DNA from: JACCTU01 sp963798985
GTDB lineage: Bacteria; Actinomycetota; Thermoleophilia; Gaiellales; Gaiellaceae
DNA: 64,000 nucleotides
Reading direction: 5' to 3'
Assembly: GCA_963798985.1 (NCBI GenBank)
Contig: CAWCVL010000007.1
Location: 310,001 to 374,000, forward strand
Positions 10,171 to 18,385 of this stretch are shown piece after piece. Within the stretch, counting starts at the first letter, position 1; every line of letters begins with the position of its first letter. The translations under genes were made by a program, and so were the position numbers. The notes below the pieces were generated by a model. That model saw only the letters and a program-made list of their open reading frames with translations. It was not told the DNA's origin and did no database searches.

Positions 10171-10580
10171 GAGCGATCGTCGTCGGCTGTGGCCGCGTCG
10201 GCTCGACCGTGGCGAAGACGCTGGCCGAGGAGGGGTGGGACGTCACCGCCGTGGACGAGAGCGAGTCTGCCCTCGCGCGGCTCGGCGAGCGCTGGCGTGG
10301 CGGGTTCGTGATCGGTCACGGAATGGACGTCGCGACGCTGAAGCAGGCCGGAATCGAGAACGCCGATGCCGTCGTCATAGCCACGGACGGGGACAACACG
10401 AACATCGTCGTCGCGCAGATCGCGCAGAAGATGTTCGAGGTGGACACAGTGGTCGTCCGCCTGCTCGATCCCGCGCGAGCCGACTTCTACGCCGCTCGGG
10501 GGCTCGACGTCGTCTGCCCGACGAAGACGGCGTACGAGACCCTGACCGAGCGCGTCCGCGCCGCGAGGGTTCGCAGCTAG
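10167..10580 (+). CDS. Short TrkA-N (RCK_N) protein, CeoB-like
   Basis: 137 residues consisting of one Rossmann nucleotide-binding domain: MRAIVVGCGRVGSTVAKTLA, acidic end of beta-2 at VTAVDESESAL, then VVIATDGDNTNIVVAQIAQK. It lacks the RCK_C ligand domain of full TrkA/CeoB proteins. ATG overlaps the permease stop (ATGA) and its TAG abuts the ATG of the next TrkA-like gene. Together the pair resembles the actinobacterial CeoB-CeoC arrangement, also found next to an APC permease. The shortness appears real because the next gene begins immediately. Confidence 0.8.
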   Translation: MRAIVVGCGRVGSTVAKTLAEEGWDVTAVDESESALARLGERWRGGFVIGHGMDVATLKQAGIENADAVVIATDGDNTNIVVAQIAQKMFEVDTVVVRLLDPARADFYAARGLDVVCPTKTAYETLTERVRAARVRS

Positions 10581-11241
10581 ATGTTCGCGATCGTCGCCGG
10601 AGGCGGAAAGGTCGGCGCAACCGTCGCGCGGACGCTGCTCCGCCGCGGCCACGAGGTGACGCTCGTCGAGCAGCGCGCCGACCGCTACGAGCGGCTCGAG
10701 CAGGAATTCGAGCATCAGGTGCAGCTGGGCGACGCAACCGAGATGTTCGTGCTCGAGCGCGCGGGGATCGGGCGTCCGGCCGAGATCGTGATCGCGGTGA
10801 CCGGCGACGACGAGGACAACCTCGTGATCGGCCAGTTGTCGCGGGAGAAGTACCAGGTCGAGCGCGTGATCGCCCGCGTCAACGATCCGCGAAACCAGCA
10901 GGTCTTCGACCTCCTCGAGATCCCGCAGACGGTGTCCGCGACGCAGATGGTGCTCGGCCTGATCGAGCACGAGGTGCCCGCGCACGAGTTGATCCACCTC
11001 CTCGAGCTGAAGAAGGAGAACCTCGAGATCGTCGAGGTCGAGATCGACCCTGGGGCCCCTGCGGCAGGCAAGCGCGATCGACGAGCTCGCGCTCGAGAAC
11101 GCGCGCCTCATCTCCGTCCTGCGCGACGGGAAGGCCGAGATCGCGGTCGGCTCGACGAAGCTCCAGGCCGGCGACCAGGTGCTGGCGATCCTCGAGCCGG
11201 GCCAGGAGGACGACCTCCGCCGGCTCCTGCTAAAACGCTGA
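10581..11241 (+). CDS. TrkA-family protein, CeoC-like (one frame break)
   Basis: About 219 residues: RCK_N (MFAIVAGGGKVGATVARTLL, then IVIAVTGDDEDNLVIGQLS) followed by RCK_C (LIHLLELKKENLEIVEVEID to LQAGDQVLAILEPG). A one-base break near 11065 after DPGAPAAGK shifts the last ~60 residues to the frame that ends TGA 11239-11241. It probably pairs with the 137-aa protein to regulate a K+ or amino-acid carrier; the adjacent permeases are the obvious partners (inference). Confidence 0.82.
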
Positions 11242-11242
11242 G

Positions 11243-12348
11243 GTGCGCCGGGGGGTCGCAATCGTGGTGGTCGCGCTCGTCGGGTCGGCCTGCGCGGCGT
11301 CGGGATCGACGGCCGAGCCGTCGACGACCACGCGCTGCCGCGTACTCGTTCCGGAGCATCCTGAGCGCGAGCGACCCCGTGCACGTCTCGGCACCGGCGA
11401 ACAAGCCCGGTTGGCTCTACGTCGTCGAGCAGGCCGGGCGGATCCGGCTCGCGGTCAACGGCCGCTACCGGTCGACCCCGTTCCTCGACATCCGTCCGCT
11501 CGTGCGCTCCGGCGGCGAGCAGGGGCTCCTGTCCGTGGCGTTCCACCCGCAGTTCGCGAAGAACCGACGCTTCTTCGTCAACTACACCGACGTGAACGGC
11601 CACACCCGCGTCGTCGAGTACCGCTCGAACGCGGCCGGGACGCAGGCACTGCCGCGGACGCGCAAGCAGTGGCTGTTCGTCGCGCAGCCGTACTCCAACC
11701 ACAACGGCGGCCAGGTCGCGTTCGGCCCCGACGGGCGACTGTACGTCGGGATGGGGGACGGCGGCTCGGGCGGAGACCCGGAGAACCGCGCGCAGAACAT
11801 GAGCACGCTGCTCGGCAAGCTGGTCCGCATCAACGTCGCGGTGGCGAAACCGAACCCGCAGATCGCCGCCCTCGGCCTGCGCAACCCCTGGCGCTTGTCG
11901 TTCGACCGCGCGAACGGCGACCTCTACATCGCCGACGTCGGTCAGAACGCGTGGGAGGAGATCGACTGGGTCCCCCGCGCCCGGGTGAACGAGCTCGCGA
12001 ACTACGGCTGGGACGTGTTCGAGGGGCGCGCGCGGTTCGAGTCGAAGGAGCCGAACCCGCGCGGGCGGCTCGTTGCTCCCGTCCACGTCTACGGACGCGG
12101 CGACGGCTGCTCGGTCTCGGGCGGCTTCGTCTACCGCGGGTCGGCGGTTCCCGAGGCGCGCGGGCGCTACTTCTTCGGCGACTTCTGTACCGGGACGATC
12201 TGGTCGCTCGTGATGTCCGCCGGCCGCGCGACCGACGTGCGGCGGGAGGGAACGCGCATCGCGAACCTCTCGAGCTTCGGCGAGGACGCCCGCGGCGAGC
12301 TGTACGCGACGTCGCTCGAGCGGCCGCGTTTACCGGCTGGTTCGCTAG
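11243..12348 (+). CDS. Secreted PQQ-dependent sugar (glucose/sorbosone-type) dehydrogenase (two frame breaks)
   Basis: Begins GTG 11243, one base after the preceding stop, with an export signal MRRGVAIVVVALVGSAC that has a weak lipobox (GSAC), so it may be a lipoprotein. After a break near 11340 the body is a six-bladed propeller of the soluble aldose dehydrogenase family: GWLYVVEQAGRIRL, EQGLLSVAFHPQFAKNRRFF, GQVAFGPDGRLYVGMGDGGS, GLRNPWRLSFDRANGDLYIA, DVGQNAWEEIDW. A second break near 12322 restores the expected end GRVYRLVR-stop at 12348. It would oxidise sugars outside the membrane with PQQ. No PQQ biosynthesis genes are seen here. Confidence 0.85.
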
Positions 12349-12572
12349 CCCGCGTCGCGGCGACGCACCCGCGGCGGCTGACGCCCGAGCGCGGCGTACG
12401 CGAGCGCCTCGAGCGACTCGTTGAGGCGCGCGACCTCGGCTGCGATCCGGTGGAGGCTCTCCTGCGAGTCGAGCCGTCGGTTCAGCGTCTGGAGCTCCGC
12501 ACGGATGCCGTCGAGCCGCTCGAGCAGCACGTCGAGCTGGCGGTCGTCGAGCGGTCCGCGCTGGCGCTCCAT
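12345..12572 (-). CDS. Small coiled-coil protein (75 aa)
   Basis: 75 residues with heptad-like leucines (LDVLLERLDGIRAELQTLNR ... VARLNESLEALAYAAL), predicted as a helical coiled coil, with a basic tail. ATG 12572 lies 18 bp downstream of the cobC stop, so it may be the last gene of the B12 operon. Its TAG and the TAG of the opposing dehydrogenase share the palindrome CTAG at 12345-12348. Function unknown. Confidence 0.55.
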   Translation of the reverse strand: MERQRGPLDDRQLDVLLERLDGIRAELQTLNRRLDSQESLHRIAAEVARLNESLEALAYAALGRQPPRVRRRDAG

Positions 12573-12590
12573 GCGGTCAATCCTAGGCCG

Positions 12591-13202
12591 TCAGCTGCCG
12601 AGGTCGAAGGGGAGGTCCGCTGACAAGCCGTTGACGAGCCGGACCACAGGCGTCCCGTCGAACCAGTCGACGACGCTGACCCGCGCGTAGCCCACGTCGA
12701 GCGCGAACGCCCGCTCGTCGGGGAGCCCGAGCGTGGCCGCGAGCGCCGCGCGGATCACCCCGCCGTGCGAGACGAGCGCGACCGTTCGGTCGTCGTTGGC
12801 CGCGACGATGTCGTCGACTGCGGCAGAAACCCGCTCGCGCAGCTCCGCGTAGCTCTCGCCGCCGGGGAACCGCACCAGCGTCGGCGTCTCCATCCAGCTC
12901 TGGAAGAACTCGGGTTGCTCGCGCTCGATCTCGTCGTACGTTCGGCCTTCGAGCTGGCCAAAGTCGAGCTCCCGCAGGCGGTCGTCCACGGTGCGGCTCG
13001 CTCCGAGCGCGGTCGCGGTCTGGACCGCGCGGAGGCGTGGGCTCACGTAGACGGCGTCGAGCGCGACGGGGCGGAGGCGCTCGGCGAGTCGCTCGGCGCT
13101 CGCGAGGCCGGTCGGCGAGAGCCCGACGTCGAGGCGTCCATAGCAACGGCCGCGCGCATCCTCGTCGGGCTCGGCGTGGCGGATCAGCAGCAGCCGCGTC
13201 AT
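12591..13202 (-). CDS. cobC: Histidine phosphatase, probable alpha-ribazole phosphatase
   Basis: 203 residues with the RHG signature LLLIRHAEPDEDARGRCYG at the N-terminus, EGRTYDEIE in the middle and the second catalytic His in VALVSHGGVIRAAL. In a cobalamin operon this phosphoglycerate-mutase-like enzyme is most likely CobC, which removes the phosphate from alpha-ribazole-5'-phosphate or from adenosylcobalamin-5'-phosphate. ATG 13202 overlaps the cobS stop (ATGA). The role rests on operon context; the fold assignment is firm. Confidence 0.85.
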   Translation of the reverse strand: MTRLLLIRHAEPDEDARGRCYGRLDVGLSPTGLASAERLAERLRPVALDAVYVSPRLRAVQTATALGASRTVDDRLRELDFGQLEGRTYDEIEREQPEFFQSWMETPTLVRFPGGESYAELRERVSAAVDDIVAANDDRTVALVSHGGVIRAALAATLGLPDERAFALDVGYARVSVVDWFDGTPVVRLVNGLSADLPFDLGS

Positions 13203-13922
13203 GCGAGGAGGAGCGCGGCGAGCGCTCCGGCTTGGGCGAGCTCGCTCGTCGCGCCCAGCGTGTCGCCGGTGACGCCGCCGAGCCAGCGGCGGAAGAACAG
13301 CCCGAGCACGAGCGCGGTCAGCGCGGCAGCGGCCACGGCCACGAGCCCTTCGAGGCCCCGCACGCCGACGGCAACGCCGCACGCCGCGAGAAGCCCGAGC
13401 GCGACGCTCGCGACGGAGAGGTTCGAAAGCGCGGTTCCTTCCGGGCGCGCGGGCGGCAGGAACGCGGCCAGCGGCAGCGCCGCCCAGCGCCCGCAGGCCG
13501 CCGCCGCGGCGAACGCGCTCCAGGCGCTCGTCTCCGAGGCGAGCAGCGACGCCTCGAACAGCAGCACGACCACGAGCGCCACCGCGCCGAACGATCCGAT
13601 CGCGTGGTCGCGCATGATCTCGAGCCGGCGCTCCCTCGTCGTCCCTCCGAGCGCGTCCGCGGTGTCGGCGAGGGCGTCGAGGTGCAGCGCGCCGGTGACG
13701 AGCGCAACCACGCCGAGTCCGAGCGCCGCCGCCGCGAGCGACGGCAGCGGGCCGGCCGCGACGTCGACGACACCGCCCGCCGAGCGCACCGATCGCGCCG
13801 CCGACGAGCGGGAACAGCGGCGCGGCGCGCCGAACCGCTGTGCCGTCGAGCTCCGCGAGGCGGCCGACCGGGATCCGCGTCAGGAACGCGACCGCCGCGA
13901 GCGGCGGCTCAGCGACCCGCAT
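13199..13922 (-). CDS. cobS: Adenosylcobinamide-GDP ribazoletransferase (one frame break)
   Basis: Membrane enzyme that joins adenosylcobinamide-GDP to alpha-ribazole. About 240 residues after joining two frames at a break near 13790. Family blocks: AAVAFLTRIPVGRL at the N-terminus, GALHLDALADTADALGG (Mg-binding acidic motif), MRDHAIGSFGAVALV and GGVTGDTLGATSE. ATG 13922 overlaps the end of cobT by about 14 bp. Several membrane helices rich in Ala/Leu/Val. Confidence 0.9.
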
Positions 13923-14935
13923 CGGTCACTCCGGCCTCGTCGAAGGTCGCCATCTCCGCGAGCAGCGCGAGCGATGCCTGGAGGAGCGGCAGCGCGAGCG
14001 CGGCGCCGGTGCCCTCACCGAGGCGGAGCTCGAGGTCGAGCAACGGCTCGAGTCCGAGCGCGTCGAGCCCGAGCCGGTGCCCTGGCTCGGGCGAGAGGTG
14101 ACCCGCGATCAGGTACTCGACGACCGCCGGCTCCAGGCGAGCGGCGACGAGCGCCGCCGCGGTCACGATGAACCCGTCGAGGACGACCGCGCGCCGCTCG
14201 GCCGCGGCACCGAGCGCGACTCCGGCGAGCAGCGCGATCTCGAACCCACCGAGCGCGGCGAGCACGTCGATCGGGTCGTCGCCGACCCGGTCGTTGGCCG
14301 CGAGCGCACGCTCGATCACCACTGCTTTCCTGCGCACGCCGCCGGGGTCGAGACCGGTGCCCGGTCCGCAGACCGCGGCCGCCGGAACGCCGAGCAGGGC
14401 TGCGTGGAGCGCTCCTGCGGCGGTGGTGTTCCCGATGCCCATGTCGCCGAGCGCGACGATGTCCACGCGGCCCGCGAGCTCGCGCGCGAGCGAGACACCC
14501 GCCCCGAGCGCGGCGAGCGCCTGCTCCCGCGACATCGCGGCGCCGTGCGCGGCGTTCGCGGTTCCCGACCCGATGCGAATCGACCGGACGCGGGGATCGT
14601 CGAGCTCCTCGCGCACCCCTGCGTCGACGACGACGAGCTCGGCGCCGACGAGTCGCGACAGAACGGAGATCGCAGCCCCGCCCGAGGCGAAGACCTGCAG
14701 CATCTGCCGTGTGACCTCCGCCGGGTAGGCGCTGACGCCCTCGTCGGCGTAGCCGTGGTCGGCGGCCGCGACGACGATCGCGCACCGCGGCCCGCTCACG
14801 CCGATTCCGGCGAGTCGAACCGCGAGCTCCTCGAGGCGGCCGAGGCTCCCGCGCGGCTTCGTCTTTCGGTCGAGCTCCGCGCGCGCGGCGTTCATCGCGT
14901 CGAGCGTCGAGCCCCTCGATCCGGACGTCAAGCAC
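13909..14935 (-). CDS. cobT: Nicotinate-nucleotide:dimethylbenzimidazole phosphoribosyltransferase
   Basis: About 342 residues. CobT transfers phosphoribose from NaMN to DMB, giving alpha-ribazole phosphate. Hallmarks: TKPRGSLGRLEELA near the start, VAAADHGYADEGVSAYP, GDMGIGNTTAAGAL, CGPGTGLDPGGVRRKA and the C-terminal EGTGAALALPLL with the catalytic Glu. The open frame gives ATG at 14895, but the usual N-terminal helix lies upstream in another frame starting GTG 14935 (VLDVRIEG). A single extra G in a GGGG run near 14913 would join them, so 14935 is preferred; it overlaps the cobU stop. Confidence 0.9.
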
Positions 14936-15452
14936 GCGGACGCCAGCCGGGCTGCAGCGGGATCGCGCACCCGGAGACCACGAACGCCGCGTCGGCGGCT
15001 CGACGCACGAACGCGGCGTTCACCGCGCCCAGCAGGTCGCGGTACTCGCGCGCGAGCGGCGATGCCGGGACGATCCCGAGGCCGACCTCGTTCGAGACGA
15101 CGATCGTCGTGCCGCTGCGCTCTGCGGCGAGCTCCGCGACCACCTCGGCCTCCGACAACACGTCGTCGTCGCGCTCGAGCAGGTTCGCGACCCAGAGGGT
15201 CAGGCAGTCGACGACGACGCACGCCTCCGACTCGACCGAGGCGAGGACCGCGCGGAGCGCGACCGGCTCCTCGACCGTCTGCCACTCGTCCGGGCGTTCC
15301 GTCCGGTGCTGCGCGATCCTCGCGGCCATCTCGTCGTCGCGGGCCTCGGCGGTCGCGACGTAGACGACCGGTCCAGCGTGCTCGAGGGCGAGCTCGACCG
15401 CGAGCGCCGACTTCCCGGCCCGCGCGCCGCCGAGCAGGACGGTGAGGCTCAA
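14928..15452 (-). CDS. cobU: Adenosylcobinamide kinase / adenosylcobinamide-phosphate guanylyltransferase
   Basis: 174 residues. P-loop GGARAGKS at the very N-terminus, VVYVATAEARDDEM, the guanylylated-His region RIAQHRTERPDEWQTVEEP, then VVDCLTLWVANLL and IVVSNEVGLGIVP. It phosphorylates adenosylcobinamide and attaches GMP, giving the substrate of CobS. The only start that keeps the P-loop at the N-terminus is TTG 15452, overlapping the ABC ATPase stop (TTGA). Confidence 0.9.
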   Translation of the reverse strand: MSLTVLLGGARAGKSALAVELALEHAGPVVYVATAEARDDEMAARIAQHRTERPDEWQTVEEPVALRAVLASVESEACVVVDCLTLWVANLLERDDDVLSEAEVVAELAAERSGTTIVVSNEVGLGIVPASPLAREYRDLLGAVNAAFVRRAADAAFVVSGCAIPLQPGWRPRA

Positions 15453-16210
15453 GACGCTCGGACGGGGACGATGACGCCGTCGACGACGCGAACGCGCGCA
15501 CCGTAGAGCGCCTCGACGCGCGCAGACGTGAGCACGTCGCGCGCGCTTCCCTCGGCCACGACCCGGCCGCGGTCGACGAGCACGACGCGGTCCCCGTACT
15601 GCGCCGCGAGCGTGAGGTCGTGCATCGCGGCGACGACGGTGAGCCCTTCCTCGCGGCGAAGCCGGTCGACGAGCTCGAGAACCTGCTGCTGATGCCCGAT
15701 GTCGAGCGCCGTGGTCGGCTCGTCGAGCAGGAGGATGGGCGCGGCCTGTGCAAGGGCGCGACAGATCACCGCACGCTGGAGCTCCCCTCCGCTCAGCGTG
15801 CCGAGCTCGCGATCGGCGAGCTCGTCGAGGTCGAGGCGCCTGAGGGCGGCGGCGGCGGCGACACGGTCTTCGGCGCCTTCCTGGGCGAGCGGCGCCAGGT
15901 ACGGCGTGCGTCCGAGGAGGACGTACTCCGCGACCGTCATCGCTGCGGGCACGACCGGCGTCTGCGGAACGAGCGCGACGAGACGCGCGACCTCGCGCCT
16001 CCGCAGCCTGCCGAGGTCGCGACCGTCGAGGCTCGCCTCGCCGCGGAAGCCGATCGTGCCGGCGAGCACGCGAAGCAGCGTCGTCTTGCCTGCACCGTTC
16101 GGCCCGAGGATCGAGACCCACTCGCCACGCTCGACCTCGAACGAAACGTGGTCGACGATCGTCTTCCCGCCGGCGGAGACCGAGACCGAGTCGAACGCGA
16201 CCGCGCTCAC
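15449..16210 (-). CDS. btuD: Corrinoid ABC transporter ATP-binding protein
   Basis: 253 residues. Walker A GPNGAGKT near residue 38, Q-loop VPQTP, signature LSGGELQRA, Walker B ILLLDEPTTALD and switch His in AAMHDLTLAAQYGD. It belongs to the FecE/BtuD/HmuV group. GTG 16210 overlaps the permease stop (GTGA). Position behind a cobalamin riboswitch and in front of cobU makes corrinoid import the likely role rather than siderophore import. Confidence 0.92.
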   Translation of the reverse strand: MSAVAFDSVSVSAGGKTIVDHVSFEVERGEWVSILGPNGAGKTTLLRVLAGTIGFRGEASLDGRDLGRLRRREVARLVALVPQTPVVPAAMTVAEYVLLGRTPYLAPLAQEGAEDRVAAAAALRRLDLDELADRELGTLSGGELQRAVICRALAQAAPILLLDEPTTALDIGHQQQVLELVDRLRREEGLTVVAAMHDLTLAAQYGDRVVLVDRGRVVAEGSARDVLTSARVEALYGARVRVVDGVIVPVRAS

Positions 16211-17268
16211 GCCGAGCTCCTCGTCGTGCGCAGGACGAGCGCGAAGAACGGTGCGCCGACGAACGCGGTCACGACGCCGATCGGCAGCTCCGCGGGCGAG
16301 ATGATCGTGCGCGCGAGGACGTCCGCGAGCACGAGGAACGCCGCTCCGACGACGACGGACAGCGGGAGGATCACGCGGTAGCTCGAGGAAACGACGAGCC
16401 GCACGAGGTGGGGGACGACGATGCCGACGAAGCCGATCAGGCCACTCACCGCGACGGCTGCGGCGGTGCCGAGCGTCGCTGCGGCGACAAGGAGCAACCG
16501 CACACGCGTGACGTCGAGCCCGAGCGAGCGCGCCTCCTCGTCGCCGACGGCGAGGACGTCGAGCGTGCGCCGGTGGAGGAGAAGGACAGCCGCGCTGATC
16601 GCGACGTAGGGGAGGACGGTGAGCACGTCCCCCCAACCGGCCGTCGTCAGCCCGCCGAGCAGCCATGCGTACACCTCGTTCAGCGTGTCCGAGTTCTGCT
16701 GCTGCACGAACACCTGCGCGGCCGTGAGGAACGCCGCGACCGTGACGCCTGCCAGGATCAACGTCGCCGTCGTCCGTCCGCTCCCGACCGAGCGTCCGAT
16801 CAGGTACGCGGCGACAACCGCGGCGACACCGCCGGCGAACGACACGAGCGGAAGGACGAAGCCGTCGACTCCCGCAGGCCCGTACGCGATCACGAGCGTC
16901 GCGCCGAAACCGGCTCCCGCAGCGACGCCGAGCAGGTACGGATCTGCGAGCGGGTTGCGGAACACGCCCTGGTAGGAGGCGCCGGAGAGCGCGAGCATTC
17001 CGCCGACGAGCGCACCCAGCACCACGCGCGGGAAACGGAGCTCCCAGACGATCGCCTCCTGCGCAGCATCGAGCGGCGTCGCGACGCTCAGGAACGGCAC
17101 CTTGGCGAGCGCAGAGCGGGCGATCTCGCCGATGCCGATCGGCACCGGGCCGACGAGCAGGCCCACGAGCACGGCTCCCAGCAGCGCGGCCAGCGCGACG
17201 AGCGTCCACGGGACACCGACGCGCGGTGCGGCGACCGCCGGGAGACCGTGCTCGCGGGCGGCGCTCAC
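16207..17268 (-). CDS. btuC: Corrinoid ABC transporter permease (BtuC/FecCD family)
   Basis: 353 residues with about ten membrane helices. Family motifs: ELRFPRVVLGALVGGMLALS, GASYQGVFRNPLADPYLLGV, and the ATPase-contact loop GDEEARSLGLDV followed by GLIGFVGIVVPHLVR. GTG 17268 is chosen because it overlaps the binding-protein stop (GTGA) and places the first helix at the N-terminus; the open frame continues upstream to 17442 only inside the previous gene. Confidence 0.92.
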   Translation of the reverse strand: MSAAREHGLPAVAAPRVGVPWTLVALAALLGAVLVGLLVGPVPIGIGEIARSALAKVPFLSVATPLDAAQEAIVWELRFPRVVLGALVGGMLALSGASYQGVFRNPLADPYLLGVAAGAGFGATLVIAYGPAGVDGFVLPLVSFAGGVAAVVAAYLIGRSVGSGRTTATLILAGVTVAAFLTAAQVFVQQQNSDTLNEVYAWLLGGLTTAGWGDVLTVLPYVAISAAVLLLHRRTLDVLAVGDEEARSLGLDVTRVRLLLVAAATLGTAAAVAVSGLIGFVGIVVPHLVRLVVSSSYRVILPLSVVVGAAFLVLADVLARTIISPAELPIGVVTAFVGAPFFALVLRTTRSSA

Positions 17269-18174
17269 GTCGAGCGCGCCCGCTTCACGTAGGCCGCCAC
17301 CGTCTGCACGAGCGACGCGACGCGCGGTCCCCAGCGCGACGCGACGTCGTCGTCGAGCCGCACGACGTTCCGGCCGCGAACCGCGCGCGTCGTGCTCCAG
17401 CCGGGCCTGGCCGAGACGGTCGTGAGGCTCTGCCCGCAGCACTTCGAGTCGGCGAGGAAGATCAGGTCGGGGTTCGACGCGACGATGTACTCACCCGACA
17501 GCTGCGGGTAGTCGCTCGTGCCGCCGGCGCTGTCCGCGATGTTGCGGAGCCCGAACAGCTTGTAGATCTGGCCGATGAACGTGCGGGACGTGACCGAGTA
17601 GTAGTCGGTCGTCAGCTCGTGGTAGACGGTGAGCGTCCGGCCGCGCGGCACGGACGCGAGCGCCTTCTTGATCCGCGCACGCATCGAGCGGACGGTTGTC
17701 GCAGCGCCCTTTCGATAGCCGGTCGCCCGTCCGAGCTGCGTGACCTGCGCGTAGGCGCCGGCGAGGTTCGCGGCCTCCGGCTGGACGAGCACCGGGATCT
17801 TCAGCTTCCCGAGCGCCTCCGTCAGCCCCGAGTCGGTCCGGACGATCACCAGGTCGGGCCGGTAACCCGCGATCGCCTCGACGTTCGGCGTGTACCCCGA
17901 GAGCTTCGTCTTCGGCGCGCGGGCGGGGTAGTTCGAGAGCTCGTCCACCGCGACGACCCGACGGCCGGCGCCGATCGCGTAGAGGCTCTCGGTCGTGGTG
18001 GCGGAGAGCGAGACGATTCGCCTTGGCTGCTTGCGGATCGTGACCTTCCCCGTGGGCGTGGAGAGCACGACCGGGAACGGCTTCGGTGTCGCGGCGGTGT
18101 CGGCGACGGCACCGGGCGACAGTGCGAGGACGGCTGCACCTGCGAGGCAGGCGGCGAGCAGCTTTCTTGACCAT
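17265..18174 (-). CDS. btuF: Corrinoid-binding periplasmic-type lipoprotein/secreted protein (one frame break at start)
   Basis: About 302 residues, cluster A-II/BtuF-like binding protein: PRRIVSLSATTTESLYAIGA, LSGYTPNVEAIAGYRPDLVI, and the C-terminal RWGPRVASLVQTVAAY. Reading ATG 18174 with one A removed from the AAGAAAG run gives a clean Sec signal, MVKKLLAACLAGAAVLALSP followed by GAVADTA; the uncorrected frame puts Trp-Ser-Arg there. The GGAGG ribosome site sits 6 nt before this ATG and inside a hairpin of the riboswitch platform, which supports this start. First gene of the B12 operon. Confidence 0.88.
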
Positions 18175-18175
18175 G

Positions 18176-18199
18176 AAAAACCTCCGCTTTGAGCGGAGG
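18176..18199 (-). terminator. Riboswitch expression platform: hairpin with U5 covering the btuF ribosome site
   Basis: On the minus strand arms CCTCCGCT and AGCGGAGG (loop CAA) are followed by TTTTT, C and then ATG. The right arm contains the GGAGG ribosome site of btuF. The element can act both as an intrinsic terminator and as a sequestor of translation start. Confidence 0.7.
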
Positions 18200-18372
18200 A
18201 GGTGTGTTGGGCGGCGATCCGCCGAACGTCCCTTCCTCCGAGGGCTGTGTTCGTCGGCGTGGAGCAGGCGTCCTGGCTCGTCCCCCGAGGGGGCTTGACA
18301 GTTGCGGGACAGCACCGGGCTTGCACCGGATTTCGCTGCGACACACCGGCCGGAGATATGTGTCCGGCGCGC
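18200..18372 (-). promoter_or_regulatory. Cobalamin (B12) riboswitch
   Basis: Minus-strand leader with conserved elements of the AdoCbl riboswitch: AAATCCGGTGCAAGCCCGGT, then GCTGTCCCGCAACTGTCAAG (together complementing 18294-18333), and the downstream B12 box GAGCCAGGACGCCTGC (18264-18279). It precedes btuF and ends in the hairpin at 18176-18199. Cobalamin binding should lower expression of the whole btuFCD-cobUTSC unit. Confidence 0.9.
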
Positions 18373-18385
18373 GGAGCCTAGCGCA

